64,000 nt of DNA from Gynuella sp050296195 (GCF_050296195.1 NZ_JBNKRB010000034.1), one strand, 5' to 3'; positions 7,770 to 17,239 are shown, counted from the first letter of the stretch. The notes: a model not told the origin generated them from the letters alone. Translations and numbers: made by a program.

Positions 7770-10505
7770 ATGTTTACCAGAATTGTTACAAAGATTGTCG
7801 GCAGTAAAAACGACCGCGAAGTAAAGCGGTTACTTAAACAAGTTCAGAAAATTAGTGCGTTGGAACCCGAGTTCGAGGCGCTGAGTGATGAACAGCTCAA
7901 GGGAAAGACCCAAGAGTTTAAAAAACGGCTTGAGAAGGAATCTCTTGATCAATTGCTGCCTGAGGCCTTTGCTGCTGTCCGAGAGGCCAGCAAACGGGTT
8001 CTTGGTTTACGACATTTTGATGTGCAGCTGGTTGGTGGGATTGTGCTCAACAGTGGCAAGATTGCCGAGATGCGGACTGGTGAAGGAAAGACCCTGGTCG
8101 CAACATTACCCTGTTACCTCAATGCTTTGACAGGGGAGGGTGTGCATGTTGTGACCGTAAATGATTATCTTGCGCAGCGTGATGCTAGTTGGATGAGGCC
8201 TCTTTTTGCTGCCCTTGATCTATCTGTGGGGGTTGTCGTGTCACAGCAGCCGCCTGAAGAGAAGCGGTTGGCTTATAAAGCGGATATCACGTACGGGACC
8301 AATAACGAATTTGGATTTGACTATCTTCGTGACAATATGGCCTTCCGGATGGATGATAAATTTCAGCGTGGCCACTATTTCGCTGTAGTCGATGAAGTGG
8401 ACTCCATTCTGATTGATGAAGCCAGGACTCCGCTCATCATCTCTGGTCCTGCTGAAGACAGCTCAGAACGATACCTTCAGATCAATAAACTCATTCCAAA
8501 CCTCACCCGAGAATATCCTGCTGAAGAAGGGCAAGAGCTGAAGCCCGGTGATTTTATCATTGATGAAAAGCACCGCTCGCTGGAACTGACTGAAGGGGGG
8601 CATGAAAAAGTTGAGCAGCTGCTAGCGCAGAATGGTTTGCTTGCGGAAGGTGAAAGCCTGTATTCAGCGACTAATTTAAGTCTATTGCATCATGTTAATG
8701 CGGCTATTAAAGCGCACTTTATGTTCCACCGTAATGTTGACTACATTATCGAAGGTGGTGAGGTTGTAATTGTTGATGAACACACCGGACGAAAAATGCC
8801 GGGGCGTCGATGGAGTGAAGGTATTCATCAAGCGATTGAAGCAAAAGAAAACCTGAAAATTCAAAAAGAAAACCAGACTCTGGCGTCAACCACCTTCCAG
8901 AATTACTTCCGATTGTATACTAAGTTATCTGGAATGACAGGTACGGCTGATACAGAGGCTTTTGAGTTTAGACAGATTTATGGTCTGGATGTAGTCGTAA
9001 TACCTACAAACAGGCTCGTTAAGCGGGTTGACTACAATGACTTGGTATTTTTGTCCGAGGATGAGAAGTTCGAAGCTATTGTTAAAGATATCCAGTCGAA
9101 CATTGAAGCTGGTAGACCTGTACTAGTCGGTACTGCTTCGGTGGAGGCTTCGGAACGGGTGTCTCTGGCGTTGCAGAATCATAAAATCCCTCATAATGTT
9201 CTGAATGCAAAAAACCATGCCAATGAGGCAGTTATTATTGCCAATGCCGGGTTACCTGGTGCTGTAACCATCGCTACCAATATGGCGGGCCGAGGTACAG
9301 ACATTATGCTTGGGGGTAACTGGGAAGCTGAGATTAAGCAACTTGAAGATCCTTCTGAAGCCGATATAGCCCGAATCAAAGACGAATGGAAAAAACGCCA
9401 TGAAGCTGTGCTGGCTGCGGGTGGTTTGCATATCATTGGTACCGAGCGACACGAATCCCGGCGTATTGATAACCAGCTCCGTGGTCGATCCGGACGGCAG
9501 GGTGACCCTGGTTCATCACGTTTTTTCCTGTCTATTGATGACAACCTAATGCGTATTTTCATGTCTGATCGCATGAAAGGCTTTATGAAATCGATGGGCA
9601 TGGATAAGGGCGAAGCAATTGAGCATAAGATGGTCAGTAATGCTATTGAGAAAGCCCAGAGGAAGGTTGAAAACCGCAACTTTGACATCCGTAAGTCGCT
9701 GCTCGAATTTGATGATGTCAATAATGATCAGCGTTCTGTTATTTACGAGCAGCGCGATGAGTTGATGTCTTCGGACGACATCCAGGATGTCATTCAGAAT
9801 ATCCGTAAAGACGTGACTAGCCAGTTGATCGATGAATATGTTCCACCGGAAAGTCTGCACGAGCAGTGGGATATTGCTGGTCTGGAGAAAGCGCTGAGCG
9901 CTGAGTTCGATATTCAATTGCCCGTACAGGAATGGCTGGATGCTGATCAACATTTCAATGAACCGCAACTGCGACAAAAAATTGTTGAGGAAATGGAGCG
10001 CGTATATCAGCAAAAAGAAGAGCAGGTTGGTGCTGATGCCATGCGTGGCTTTGAAAAGCAAATCATGCTTCAGGTTCTTGATCAGCGTTGGAAAGAACAT
10101 CTTCAGGCGATGGATCATTTGCGAATGGGGATTCATTTGCGGGGTTATGCTCAGAAGAATCCCAAGCAGGAATATAAGCGCGAGTCTTTTCTGCTGTTCC
10201 AGAATTTGTTAGAGGAAGTTAAGTCAGATACCGTAAAAATACTCTCCCGTATGCAGCTTATGACTCGTGAGCAGGCTGAAGAAATTGAACGCCGGCGCCA
10301 GGCTATGGAAGAAAGAATGCAGTATCAGCATGAACAGGCCAGCGCGGTGCAACCACAACCCGAAAGTAATTCTGAGCCTGAGTCTGAACCTGAGCCAAAC
10401 AAGCCTCAACCGATGGTGAGAAAAGGGCAAAAAGTAGGTCGGAATGATCCATGCCCATGTGGATCAGGGAAAAAATACAAGCAATGCCATGGGCGCTTGG
10501 GCTGA
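7770..10505 (+). CDS. secA: SecA, preprotein translocase ATPase
   Basis: Motor ATPase that drives unfolded preproteins through SecYEG. The ATG at 7770 gives the standard MFTRIVTKI start and 911 residues; a TTG at 7749 in frame adds seven residues with no family match. Landmarks in order: Q motif and Walker A GEGKTLVA, Walker B VVDEVDSILIDEAR, the preprotein cross-linking domain, NBD2 with GTERHESRRIDNQLRGRSGR, the helical scaffold, an acidic Pro/Glu-rich linker, and a C-terminal SEC-C zinc motif CPCGSGKKYKQCHG that binds SecB. The immediate upstream sequence lacks a strong ribosome-binding site, while a long hairpin occupies the leader. Confidence 0.98.
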   Translation: MFTRIVTKIVGSKNDREVKRLLKQVQKISALEPEFEALSDEQLKGKTQEFKKRLEKESLDQLLPEAFAAVREASKRVLGLRHFDVQLVGGIVLNSGKIAEMRTGEGKTLVATLPCYLNALTGEGVHVVTVNDYLAQRDASWMRPLFAALDLSVGVVVSQQPPEEKRLAYKADITYGTNNEFGFDYLRDNMAFRMDDKFQRGHYFAVVDEVDSILIDEARTPLIISGPAEDSSERYLQINKLIPNLTREYPAEEGQELKPGDFIIDEKHRSLELTEGGHEKVEQLLAQNGLLAEGESLYSATNLSLLHHVNAAIKAHFMFHRNVDYIIEGGEVVIVDEHTGRKMPGRRWSEGIHQAIEAKENLKIQKENQTLASTTFQNYFRLYTKLSGMTGTADTEAFEFRQIYGLDVVVIPTNRLVKRVDYNDLVFLSEDEKFEAIVKDIQSNIEAGRPVLVGTASVEASERVSLALQNHKIPHNVLNAKNHANEAVIIANAGLPGAVTIATNMAGRGTDIMLGGNWEAEIKQLEDPSEADIARIKDEWKKRHEAVLAAGGLHIIGTERHESRRIDNQLRGRSGRQGDPGSSRFFLSIDDNLMRIFMSDRMKGFMKSMGMDKGEAIEHKMVSNAIEKAQRKVENRNFDIRKSLLEFDDVNNDQRSVIYEQRDELMSSDDIQDVIQNIRKDVTSQLIDEYVPPESLHEQWDIAGLEKALSAEFDIQLPVQEWLDADQHFNEPQLRQKIVEEMERVYQQKEEQVGADAMRGFEKQIMLQVLDQRWKEHLQAMDHLRMGIHLRGYAQKNPKQEYKRESFLLFQNLLEEVKSDTVKILSRMQLMTREQAEEIERRRQAMEERMQYQHEQASAVQPQPESNSEPESEPEPNKPQPMVRKGQKVGRNDPCPCGSGKKYKQCHGRLG

Positions 10506-10597
10506 TTTAAAATAACTGAGACCCCGTTTTTTTGAAGTCTATTTAGAATGCGGGGTAATGGTATTCTTTGAAAATTGGAATCTGAGGGTTCATTTAA

Positions 10598-11821
10598 ATG
10601 GCTGTTGGTCATGAAACGCTGTCACAATTGTTTCCCGTAAATGGAGTTTCTGTTGGAATTACATGTGCTGGCATTAAAAAGCCTAATCGCAGGGATTTGG
10701 TGATATTCGAAATAGCCCCTGGTAGTCAGGTTGTGGGTGTTTTTACAAAAAACAAGTTCTGTGCGGCTCCTGTCCACGTGGCAAAAAAACATCTGACCAG
10801 TGCTGAAGGTATTCGTTTTCTAGTGATTAATACCGGAAATGCAAATGCTGGAACAGGCCACCAGGGAATGGAGGATGCGCTTGAGACCTGCACGAGATTG
10901 GCAGCTATAAGAAATGTCGGGACTCACCAGGTACTACCATTCTCAACTGGGGTTATTGGTGAAAATCTACCAATGGACCGGTTGTTGGCAGGGTTACCAA
11001 ACGCATTAGAGGCTCTGGAGGTCGATAACTGGGCGGATGCTGCCAGCGGTATTATGACGACAGATACCCGGCCAAAAGGCATTAGCGTGCAATTCGAATA
11101 TCAGGGCGAGACTATCACTGTAACAGGTATTGCTAAAGGATCTGGCATGATTAAACCTAACATGGCCACGATGTTGGGCTTTGTTGCAACGGATGCACCT
11201 GTTACGCAGCCATTACTGCAGAAAATACTCAGTGACGCAAATGAGCAGAGTTTTAATCGTATTACCGTTGATGGCGACACATCTACCAACGATGCCTGTA
11301 TTTTGGTCGCTACTGGTAAAGCTGAAGTGCCGTGTTGTGATACTGAAGATTCGGATTTATATCGTTTTCTTAAGAAAACTGTTGGAGAGGTGCTGCTTTT
11401 TCTGGCGCAGGCTATTGTCAAAGATGGTGAAGGGGCAACTAAATTTGTTACTGTTGTCATCAATGAGGCCCGCAATACAGCAGAAGCACTTGAAGTGGCC
11501 TACACGATTGCTCATTCCCCGCTGGTTAAAACCGCTTTCTCAGCCAGTGATGCCAATTGGGGTAGAATCCTGGCAGCCGTAGGTCGTAGCCAAATCGAAG
11601 AACTGGATGTGAGCCGGGTTTCAATATGGCTGGATGATGTCTGTATCGTCCGTAATGGGGAACGAGACGAGAATTACACTGAAGAACAGGGAGGCCGGGT
11701 CATGACTCAGGAAGAGATCAGGATAACGGTTAATCTTGGGCTGGGACAAGCGTCAGAACGGATATACACCACTGATCTGTCTGCTGAGTATGTCCGTATT
11801 AACGCAGACTACCGAACTTAA
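10598..11821 (+). CDS. argJ: ArgJ, glutamate N-acetyltransferase
   Basis: Transfers the acetyl group from N-acetylornithine to glutamate in the cyclic arginine pathway, possibly also with acetyl-CoA (bifunctional forms exist). The 407-residue precursor self-cleaves at the conserved KPNMATML site; the Thr that becomes the beta-chain nucleophile is near residue 191. The KGSGMIKPNMA and TVDGDTSTND motifs are intact. It lies downstream of secA as in Pseudomonas and converges with yacG. argF is about 33 kb away, so arginine genes are scattered. Confidence 0.96.
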   Translation: MAVGHETLSQLFPVNGVSVGITCAGIKKPNRRDLVIFEIAPGSQVVGVFTKNKFCAAPVHVAKKHLTSAEGIRFLVINTGNANAGTGHQGMEDALETCTRLAAIRNVGTHQVLPFSTGVIGENLPMDRLLAGLPNALEALEVDNWADAASGIMTTDTRPKGISVQFEYQGETITVTGIAKGSGMIKPNMATMLGFVATDAPVTQPLLQKILSDANEQSFNRITVDGDTSTNDACILVATGKAEVPCCDTEDSDLYRFLKKTVGEVLLFLAQAIVKDGEGATKFVTVVINEARNTAEALEVAYTIAHSPLVKTAFSASDANWGRILAAVGRSQIEELDVSRVSIWLDDVCIVRNGERDENYTEEQGGRVMTQEEIRITVNLGLGQASERIYTTDLSAEYVRINADYRT

Positions 11822-11824
11822 CGT

Positions 11825-11878
11825 CTGGCTGATTAGCCAGGATCAAACAATGGGAAAGCGCTAGATGTCTTTCCCATT
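11825..11878. terminator. Stem-loops between convergent argJ and yacG
   Basis: Two hairpins follow argJ: CTGGCT/AGCCAG (11825-11840, four-base loop) and a 10-bp stem AATGGGAAAG/CTTTCCCATT (11849-11858 and 11869-11878). The second overlaps the yacG 3' end. T-runs are poor, so termination is plausible for the convergent pair but not certain. Confidence 0.4.
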
Positions 11879-12079
11879 CTTCTCTGGGTCAATAAAAAAG
11901 TCGTCCAAATCTTCAGAAAACGGATCATCCATCATTATTGGACCAGCAATACTATGCCCTTCTGAAGCCCAGTCTCCCAAATCAATGAGTTTGCATCGTT
12001 CACAACAAAAAGGTCGAAATTGATTTTCCTTTGACCATTCAACCTCCTTTTTGCAAGTTGGACATTTTACCTTAATCAT
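11861..12079 (-). CDS. yacG: YacG, zinc-binding DNA gyrase inhibitor
   Basis: Small zinc-finger protein; the E. coli homologue binds GyrB and inhibits gyrase. The 72 residues contain the C-x2-C-x15-C-x3-C arrangement (Cys6, Cys9, Cys25, Cys29) with CPTCKKEVEW and the conserved FRPFC and CKLIDLGDWASE segments. The C-terminal tail is acidic. Its start overlaps the coaE stop by four bases, giving the usual coaE-yacG pair at the end of the pilBCD cluster. Confidence 0.93.
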   Translation of the reverse strand: MIKVKCPTCKKEVEWSKENQFRPFCCERCKLIDLGDWASEGHSIAGPIMMDDPFSEDLDDFFIDPEKNGKDI

Positions 12080-12675
12080 AATTTAGCCAGTTCTAGAAGA
12101 GTTTGGGCCATAGCGTCAAGCTTATGATGAAAAGCTATGAGAGTTGAGTCGTTTGTAATGATGAAATCAGCAATTTCAAGCTTTTGCTCATCAGGCATTT
12201 GCTGATTGATGATACTGTTCACTACGCCTGCTGAGCTATTGTCGCGGCTCATAGCACGCTGGGTTCTTATATTGACTGGAGCCACTATCAGAATATTCTG
12301 ATCACACATTTTGTATTGTTCAGACTCATATAGTAGCGGTGATACCAACAGTGTAACTGCATTCTTTGAAGCTGCTTTAATCTTCTCTTGCATAAGAGTT
12401 CGTATGGCAGGGTGTGTTACGGATTCGAGCCATGTCTTTTCTGAAACATCAGAAAAAATAAGTTCTCTGAGCTTTGGGCGGTTCAGATTTCTATCGGCTA
12501 ACAATATTTCGTTGCCAAAATGGCTTACGATCTCCTGATAAGCCTTTTGGCCCGGCATGACAACTTCTCTCGCCAACACATCAGTATCGATCATATTAAA
12601 TTGATACTGTTTCTGGAGGTATTTACTAGCTTCAGTTTTTCCGCTGGCAATACCTCCGCCCAGGCCCACAATCAT
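12076..12675 (-). CDS. coaE: CoaE, dephospho-CoA kinase
   Basis: Phosphorylates dephospho-CoA on the ribose 3'-OH, the last step of CoA synthesis. I chose the ATG at 12675, which overlaps the pilD stop as ATGA and gives MIVGLGGGIASGKT with the P-loop at residues 6-14 and 199 residues in total. The open frame extends 24 codons upstream into pilD, but that part has no CoaE similarity. DTDVLAREVV and the VSPLLYES segment are typical. pilD-coaE-yacG is a conserved gammaproteobacterial unit. Confidence 0.95.
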   Translation of the reverse strand: MIVGLGGGIASGKTEASKYLQKQYQFNMIDTDVLAREVVMPGQKAYQEIVSHFGNEILLADRNLNRPKLRELIFSDVSEKTWLESVTHPAIRTLMQEKIKAASKNAVTLLVSPLLYESEQYKMCDQNILIVAPVNIRTQRAMSRDNSSAGVVNSIINQQMPDEQKLEIADFIITNDSTLIAFHHKLDAMAQTLLELAKL

Positions 12676-13532
12676 ACTTGTAATGTTCCCAGGTACCATT
12701 GGGTGATATATTGTCCCCAGAATATATATACCAACGCAGCGCCACACAAATACGGCCCAAATGGTATGGGAATATTCTTATCACGACCTTTGACCAAAAT
12801 AAGCCCAATACCTATAACTGAGCCAACCGCCGCAGAGAGCAGAATAATCAGTGGCAGGGATTGCCAGCCGAACCACGCTCCAAATGCAGCAAATAATTTA
12901 AAATCCCCATATCCCATGCCTTCCTTTCCCGTAGTCAGCTTAAACAGCCAATAAACCAACCAAAGAGACAAGTAACCGGCTACGGCTCCAATAACTGCTT
13001 CATTGAGTGATGTAAACGTACTGTTAAGATTGGCTATGAGACCTAGCCAAAGCAACGGGAGGACCAGACTATCCGGTAGCAACTGAGTATCAAAATCTAT
13101 CATCGTCAATGAAATCAGTGTCCAGACAAATACAAGAAGGTAGGTTGTCTCCATGGACCAGCCAAATTGCCAAGCAATCAACCCAGAAAATGCCGCTGTA
13201 ACCAGTTCAATAATTGGGTAGCGAGGAGAAATGCCGGTTTTGCAGGAAGCGCATTTTCCTTTTAAAAACAGGTAACTGATAACTGGAATATTCTCCCAGG
13301 CACGAATTTTGTGGCCGCACTTAGGGCAGGTAGAGTCGGGCTTAATAAGATTTATTTTGTCCAGTTTCGGAGTCTTAAGCTCCAGAAACTCACTGGCTTC
13401 AATGGTCCAGCTGTTTTTCATCATGACTGGAAGGCGGAAAATAACGACATTTAAAAAACTGCCAATTAACAGCCCGAAAATAAAAACGATGGTCGTTAAC
13501 GCCACCGTGGAAGTTTGGAGTAGGTCGAGCAT
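12672..13532 (-). CDS. pilD: PilD, type IV prepilin peptidase / N-methyltransferase
   Basis: Polytopic inner-membrane aspartic protease that cleaves the leader of type IV pilins and pseudopilins and methylates the new N-terminal Phe. The 286 residues have the cytoplasmic tetra-cysteine zinc motif (Cys69, Cys72, Cys94, Cys97) and the two catalytic aspartate regions MIDFDTQLLPD (about 144-154) and GYGDFKL (Asp210). The N-terminal IGSFLNVVIFRLP motif is standard. It lies five bases downstream of pilC and presumably also processes the PilA encoded at 16728. Confidence 0.96.
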   Translation of the reverse strand: MLDLLQTSTVALTTIVFIFGLLIGSFLNVVIFRLPVMMKNSWTIEASEFLELKTPKLDKINLIKPDSTCPKCGHKIRAWENIPVISYLFLKGKCASCKTGISPRYPIIELVTAAFSGLIAWQFGWSMETTYLLVFVWTLISLTMIDFDTQLLPDSLVLPLLWLGLIANLNSTFTSLNEAVIGAVAGYLSLWLVYWLFKLTTGKEGMGYGDFKLFAAFGAWFGWQSLPLIILLSAAVGSVIGIGLILVKGRDKNIPIPFGPYLCGAALVYIFWGQYITQWYLGTLQV

Positions 13533-13537
13533 GGACT

Positions 13538-14767
13538 TTAAATAACGTTTCCGATTTGAAAAATCGGTAGGTACATAGCAATTACCAGACCACCGACAAC
13601 AACTCCTAAAAAAGCCATAATCATAGGCTCCATCATACTTGTTAAGCCATCTACCATAGTGTCAACTTCTTCTTCATAAATAGAAGCAGCTTTTCCCAGC
13701 ATGTCGTCTAAGGCTCCAGATTGTTCCCCAATGGAAACCATTTGTATTAACATTGGGGGGAACACATTCTCGGATTTCATCGAACCTGCAAGTTCGCCAC
13801 CAGAAGAAACTTCATGCTTGACATTTTGTATAGCACTTTCATAAACAATATTTCCAGATGCTCCTGCAGCAGAATCTAGAGCTTCCACTAATGGAACCCC
13901 AGCAGCAAAGGTTGTCGATAGAGTTCTTGCATAACGAGCGTATGCAGCTTGTTTTAAAATATTTCCAATTACAGGGAACTTTAGGGAAAATCGTTGTACC
14001 GAGTGTCGAAATTTTTTTGATTTTTTCATAGCTTGAGAAAATGAGAAACTAATTAGTGCTACTGATCCTAATAGAATATACCAGTTCTCTTGCATCCATT
14101 TAGATAATAAAACAACTACTTGAGTGGGCAGAGGTAGCTCAGCTCCGAAACTCTCAAATAAATCAGCAAAAGTCGGAACAACTTTTATTAGTAGGATGGC
14201 GGTAACTATAGCAGCAATAATTAGTACGACAGTTGGATATTTCAAAGCGCTTTTTACTTTACGTTTTAAAGATTCACTCTTTTCTCTATATAAAGCGACC
14301 CTGTCTAGCATCGTTTCCAGCGCGCCAGCTTGTTCGCCAGACTCAATCAAACTGCAAAATAAATCATCAAAGTATTTAGGATGTTTTCTTAGGGCACCAG
14401 CGAAAGAACCTCCGGCAGATACATCTGTTTTCATTGCTAAAACCAATTCAGCCATACTTTTATTTGATAGGCCATCTGCAACAATTTCGAATGCTTGGAC
14501 TAACGGCACGCCTGCTTTCATCATAGTAGCCATTTGTCTCGTAAACGTGGCAATGTCATCTGACTTGATTGATTTCTTTCCGCCCCCTAACCCAAGTAAA
14601 CTAATGCTTTGGCTTTTTTTAACCAGTTTTTTGACATTAATCCCCTGTTTTCTCAACTGCGCTTTAGCAATTGCTGGATTGTCTGCATTTAATTCTCCCT
14701 TTACAGATCGCCCAGATCGAGAAACTCCTTCATATTTATAAGTAAACGTCTTTGCTGCGGTTGCCAT
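13538..14767 (-). CDS. pilC: PilC, type IV pilus inner-membrane platform protein
   Basis: GspF-superfamily platform protein that couples the PilB ATPase to pilin extraction. The 409 residues include two GspF repeats, each with the FxxQ/ATMxxAGVPLxxA pattern (FTRQMATMMKAGVPLVQA and YARTLSTTFAAGVPLVEAL), and three membrane segments, one after each repeat region plus a C-terminal one. It lies between pilB and pilD and is very probably co-transcribed with them. The coding sequence is visibly more AT-rich than the flanking housekeeping genes, as is much of the pilus region. Confidence 0.96.
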   Translation of the reverse strand: MATAAKTFTYKYEGVSRSGRSVKGELNADNPAIAKAQLRKQGINVKKLVKKSQSISLLGLGGGKKSIKSDDIATFTRQMATMMKAGVPLVQAFEIVADGLSNKSMAELVLAMKTDVSAGGSFAGALRKHPKYFDDLFCSLIESGEQAGALETMLDRVALYREKSESLKRKVKSALKYPTVVLIIAAIVTAILLIKVVPTFADLFESFGAELPLPTQVVVLLSKWMQENWYILLGSVALISFSFSQAMKKSKKFRHSVQRFSLKFPVIGNILKQAAYARYARTLSTTFAAGVPLVEALDSAAGASGNIVYESAIQNVKHEVSSGGELAGSMKSENVFPPMLIQMVSIGEQSGALDDMLGKAASIYEEEVDTMVDGLTSMMEPMIMAFLGVVVGGLVIAMYLPIFQIGNVI

Positions 14768-14781
14768 AATTTCTGACTCGA

Positions 14782-16479
14782 TTAATTTTCCGAGGTGACA
14801 CGGTTGATTTCCTCAAGGCTAGTAACGCCTTGACAAACTTTTACCAATCCAGATTTACGCAGGTTGTTATAGCCTTCTCTCTTGAATTGCTCATTCAATT
14901 GAATTGAATTGCCTTCTTCCATGATAATCCTGGAAATGGCAGGAGTAATCATAACAACTTCATAAATACCTACTCTTCCTTTATAACCTTTGTTGCATTG
15001 ATTGCAACCTACCGGGCGGTAAATCTTACTGCTTTTGAGCATTTCGTCACTGAAGCCCTCTTTTTTAAGAGTTTCCTCTGGGATATCTGCGGCTTGTTTG
15101 CAGTTACCGCATAGTCTTCTAGCAAGGCGCTGAGCGATGATCAGGTTGACTGTTGTTGCCAGGTTGAACGAAGGAACCCCCATATTCAGCATACGGGTCA
15201 ATGTTTCTGCTGCGCTATTAGTATGGAGTGTGGATAGCACCATATGGCCTGTCTGTGCAGCTTTAATCGCGATTGAAGCTGTTTCCAGGTCCCGAATTTC
15301 ACCCACCATTATGACGTCGGGATCTTGCCGTAAAAATGATCTCAGCGCAGCCGCGAAATCTAAGCCAACCCTATTGTTGACGTTAACCTGATTAATTCCT
15401 TCTAGGTTGATTTCAACGGGATCTTCAGCGGTAGAGATGTTAACTCCTTCAGTGTTCAGAATATTTAAACCTGTGTAGAGAGAGACAGTTTTACCCGAGC
15501 CAGTAGGACCGGTTACCAGAATCATGCCTTGTGGTCGCTGAAGAGCTTCCAGATACATCTCTTTCTGATCGGGCTCATAGCCTAGGGCATCAATTCCCAT
15601 TTTTGCACTGCTGGAGTCTAAAATTCGCAGTACTATTTTTTCTCCAAACAAGGTTGGTAAGGTATTTACTCGAAAATCTATTGACTTTGTTTTCGATATT
15701 TTGAGCTTTATTCGTCCATCTTGAGGAACTCGCCGCTCTGAAATGTCTAGTTGTGACATCACTTTGAGCCGAGCAGCAATTTTGGTCCCGAGCGTAACGG
15801 GTGGATGAGACATGTCCTGTAACATTCCGTCTACTCGAAAACGTACGCGATATATCTTTTCATATGGTTCAAAATGCAGATCTGATGCTCCTTTCTTTAT
15901 GGCTGAAAGAAGCATCTGATTAATAAAACGCACCACAGGAGCATCATCAGTTCCATCAGAAGCATTTTCATTCTCATCTTTTTTGTTTTCGGCAACTTCC
16001 AAATTATCGAGGGTATCATCATCCAAGCCTTCGAATGCTTCAGCGCCGTCATCGAGAAAGTTTTCAATAAGCCTAGAAAGCTTATCGTCTTCAACCAGAA
16101 TAGACTCGGTGCTTAACCCTGTATGAAACTTAATTTCATCCAAACCAATTAAATTAGTTGGGTCAGACACGGCAACAAACAGCCGATTTCCCCTTTTTAC
16201 GAGTGGAAATGCTCGATGAGAAACTATGAGCTTACTGTCAACCAAGTCCTTATTAATAAGCTCTGTATCAAATGCCTCCAAATCAAATAAGGGGGTGCCA
16301 AACTCAGTTGCACAGGTTTGCGCAATTTGTAAGGGTGTCGCTAGCTCTGACTCTATAAGTTGTGTAACAAGCTGCACTTTTTTCTTTTTGGCTTGATCAG
16401 TCGCTTCTAAGGCGGCTTCTTCTGTTAGGATTTCATCGGCTACAAGCCGCTTGGCCAGGCCATTTAATAAAACTGCCAT
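14782..16479 (-). CDS. pilB: PilB, type IV pilus extension ATPase
   Basis: Hexameric AAA-like secretion ATPase that powers pilus assembly. The 565 residues have an N-terminal MshEN/GspE-N domain, an acidic linker (about 150-180, rich in Asp and Glu), then the motor domain with Walker A GPTGSGKTVSLY near 322-333, the Asp box and Walker B region DPDVIMVGEIRD, the His box, and a zinc tetra-cysteine site CGNC...CNQC. First gene of the pilBCD-coaE-yacG operon, divergent from pilA. Confidence 0.97.
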   Translation of the reverse strand: MAVLLNGLAKRLVADEILTEEAALEATDQAKKKKVQLVTQLIESELATPLQIAQTCATEFGTPLFDLEAFDTELINKDLVDSKLIVSHRAFPLVKRGNRLFVAVSDPTNLIGLDEIKFHTGLSTESILVEDDKLSRLIENFLDDGAEAFEGLDDDTLDNLEVAENKKDENENASDGTDDAPVVRFINQMLLSAIKKGASDLHFEPYEKIYRVRFRVDGMLQDMSHPPVTLGTKIAARLKVMSQLDISERRVPQDGRIKLKISKTKSIDFRVNTLPTLFGEKIVLRILDSSSAKMGIDALGYEPDQKEMYLEALQRPQGMILVTGPTGSGKTVSLYTGLNILNTEGVNISTAEDPVEINLEGINQVNVNNRVGLDFAAALRSFLRQDPDVIMVGEIRDLETASIAIKAAQTGHMVLSTLHTNSAAETLTRMLNMGVPSFNLATTVNLIIAQRLARRLCGNCKQAADIPEETLKKEGFSDEMLKSSKIYRPVGCNQCNKGYKGRVGIYEVVMITPAISRIIMEEGNSIQLNEQFKREGYNNLRKSGLVKVCQGVTSLEEINRVTSEN

Positions 16480-16583
16480 ATGTTGCTTCTATTTATTGAT
16501 GCGTTGTTTCTTGGCTAGATTAGCTTGTAACAAAGAAATAGGCTAGTTGGTTGATGAAAGGGAAAGCTGAATTGGCGGGATTT

Positions 16584-16596
16584 GTCACATAGTGAC
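16584..16596. promoter_or_regulatory. Palindrome upstream of the pilA promoter
   Basis: GTCAC-ATA-GTGAC is a perfect 5+3+5 palindrome centred about 73 bases upstream of the -12 element of the pilA promoter. That is a plausible distance for an enhancer-binding protein such as PilR. Only one copy is evident, so the assignment is tentative. Confidence 0.35.
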
Positions 16597-16660
16597 CTGG
16601 AAAGCCACTTGCTGTAAGAGAAAAAGAGGGGCGAATCCCACAAAAATAACGTTCTCATGT

Positions 16661-16677
16661 TTGGCACATATAATGCT
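16661..16677 (+). promoter_or_regulatory. Sigma-54 promoter of pilA
   Basis: TTGGCACATATAATGCT carries the invariant GG (16663-16664) and GC (16675-16676) with exactly ten bases between them, matching the -24/-12 RpoN consensus TGGCAC-N5-TGCW. It lies about 50 bases before the pilA ATG. pilA of Pseudomonas and relatives is known to need RpoN and the PilSR two-component system; pilSR is not in this window. Confidence 0.8.
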
Positions 16678-16727
16678 TTAGTATAATCGTTATTCATAAT
16701 TGATTTATTAAAACGAGGGTAAATAGA

Positions 16728-17177
16728 ATGAAGCGAGTTCAATCGGGTTTTACATTAATCGAGTTGATGATCGTTATTGCGATTATTGGTATTCTGGCTG
16801 CAGTAGCCATTCCTCAATATCGTGATTATGTTGTCCGTACCGAAACCAGTAATTCGCTGGCGGCGTTACGCCCAATTCAATTGGACGTGAGTGAGTATGC
16901 GGCTCGTTATGATGCGTTGCCTACTAACTGCGCTGCCTTAAATGGTTATTCAGGTCTTTCATGTACGGCAACAGATCATGGCTTAGGAAATGTTGCATCT
17001 ATTGCGGTTGGTGGTAATGGGGTGTTAACAGTTACTTTTGATACAGCTGCCGCTGGTGTTCCTAAAGAGATAGCGGGAAAAACGTATACAGCAACTCCAT
17101 CTAAGAATAGTAGTGGTGCTGTGTTATGGGCTTTTGCTGCTGGCAATATTGATCCGAAGTATATTCCACGAAAATAG
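16728..17177 (+). CDS. pilA: PilA, major type IV pilin
   Basis: Type IVa prepilin: a short basic leader MKRVQSG is cut before Phe8 in GFTLIELMIVIAIIG, with the required Glu at mature position 5. The long hydrophobic helix is followed by a globular head; total length 149. The two cysteines (Cys68 and Cys79) lie in the alpha-beta-loop region, and none is near the C-terminus (WAFAAGNIDPKYIPRK), so the usual C-terminal disulfide loop is absent. Driven by a sigma-54-type promoter and ended by a strong hairpin, so it is probably monocistronic. Confidence 0.96.
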   Translation: MKRVQSGFTLIELMIVIAIIGILAAVAIPQYRDYVVRTETSNSLAALRPIQLDVSEYAARYDALPTNCAALNGYSGLSCTATDHGLGNVASIAVGGNGVLTVTFDTAAAGVPKEIAGKTYTATPSKNSSGAVLWAFAAGNIDPKYIPRK

Positions 17178-17196
17178 TAAACAAAGGAAGATAGCC

Positions 17197-17239
17197 TAAT
17201 CAAAAAAAAGAAGGTATTAATACCTTCTTTTTTTGATTA
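17197..17239 (+). terminator. Intrinsic terminator of pilA
   Basis: A near-perfect inverted repeat: the left arm 17197-17216 ends in AAGAAGGTA, a TTAA loop follows, and the right arm starts TACCTTC, runs into seven Ts and continues TTTGATTA. The A-rich left and T-rich right flanks make it usable from either strand. Confidence 0.85.

Noticed and set aside
9191..10136. Two minus-strand open frames of 176 and 196 codons inside secA
   Set aside because: They overlap each other and sit fully within the well-supported secA gene; no ribosome-binding site or known motif.
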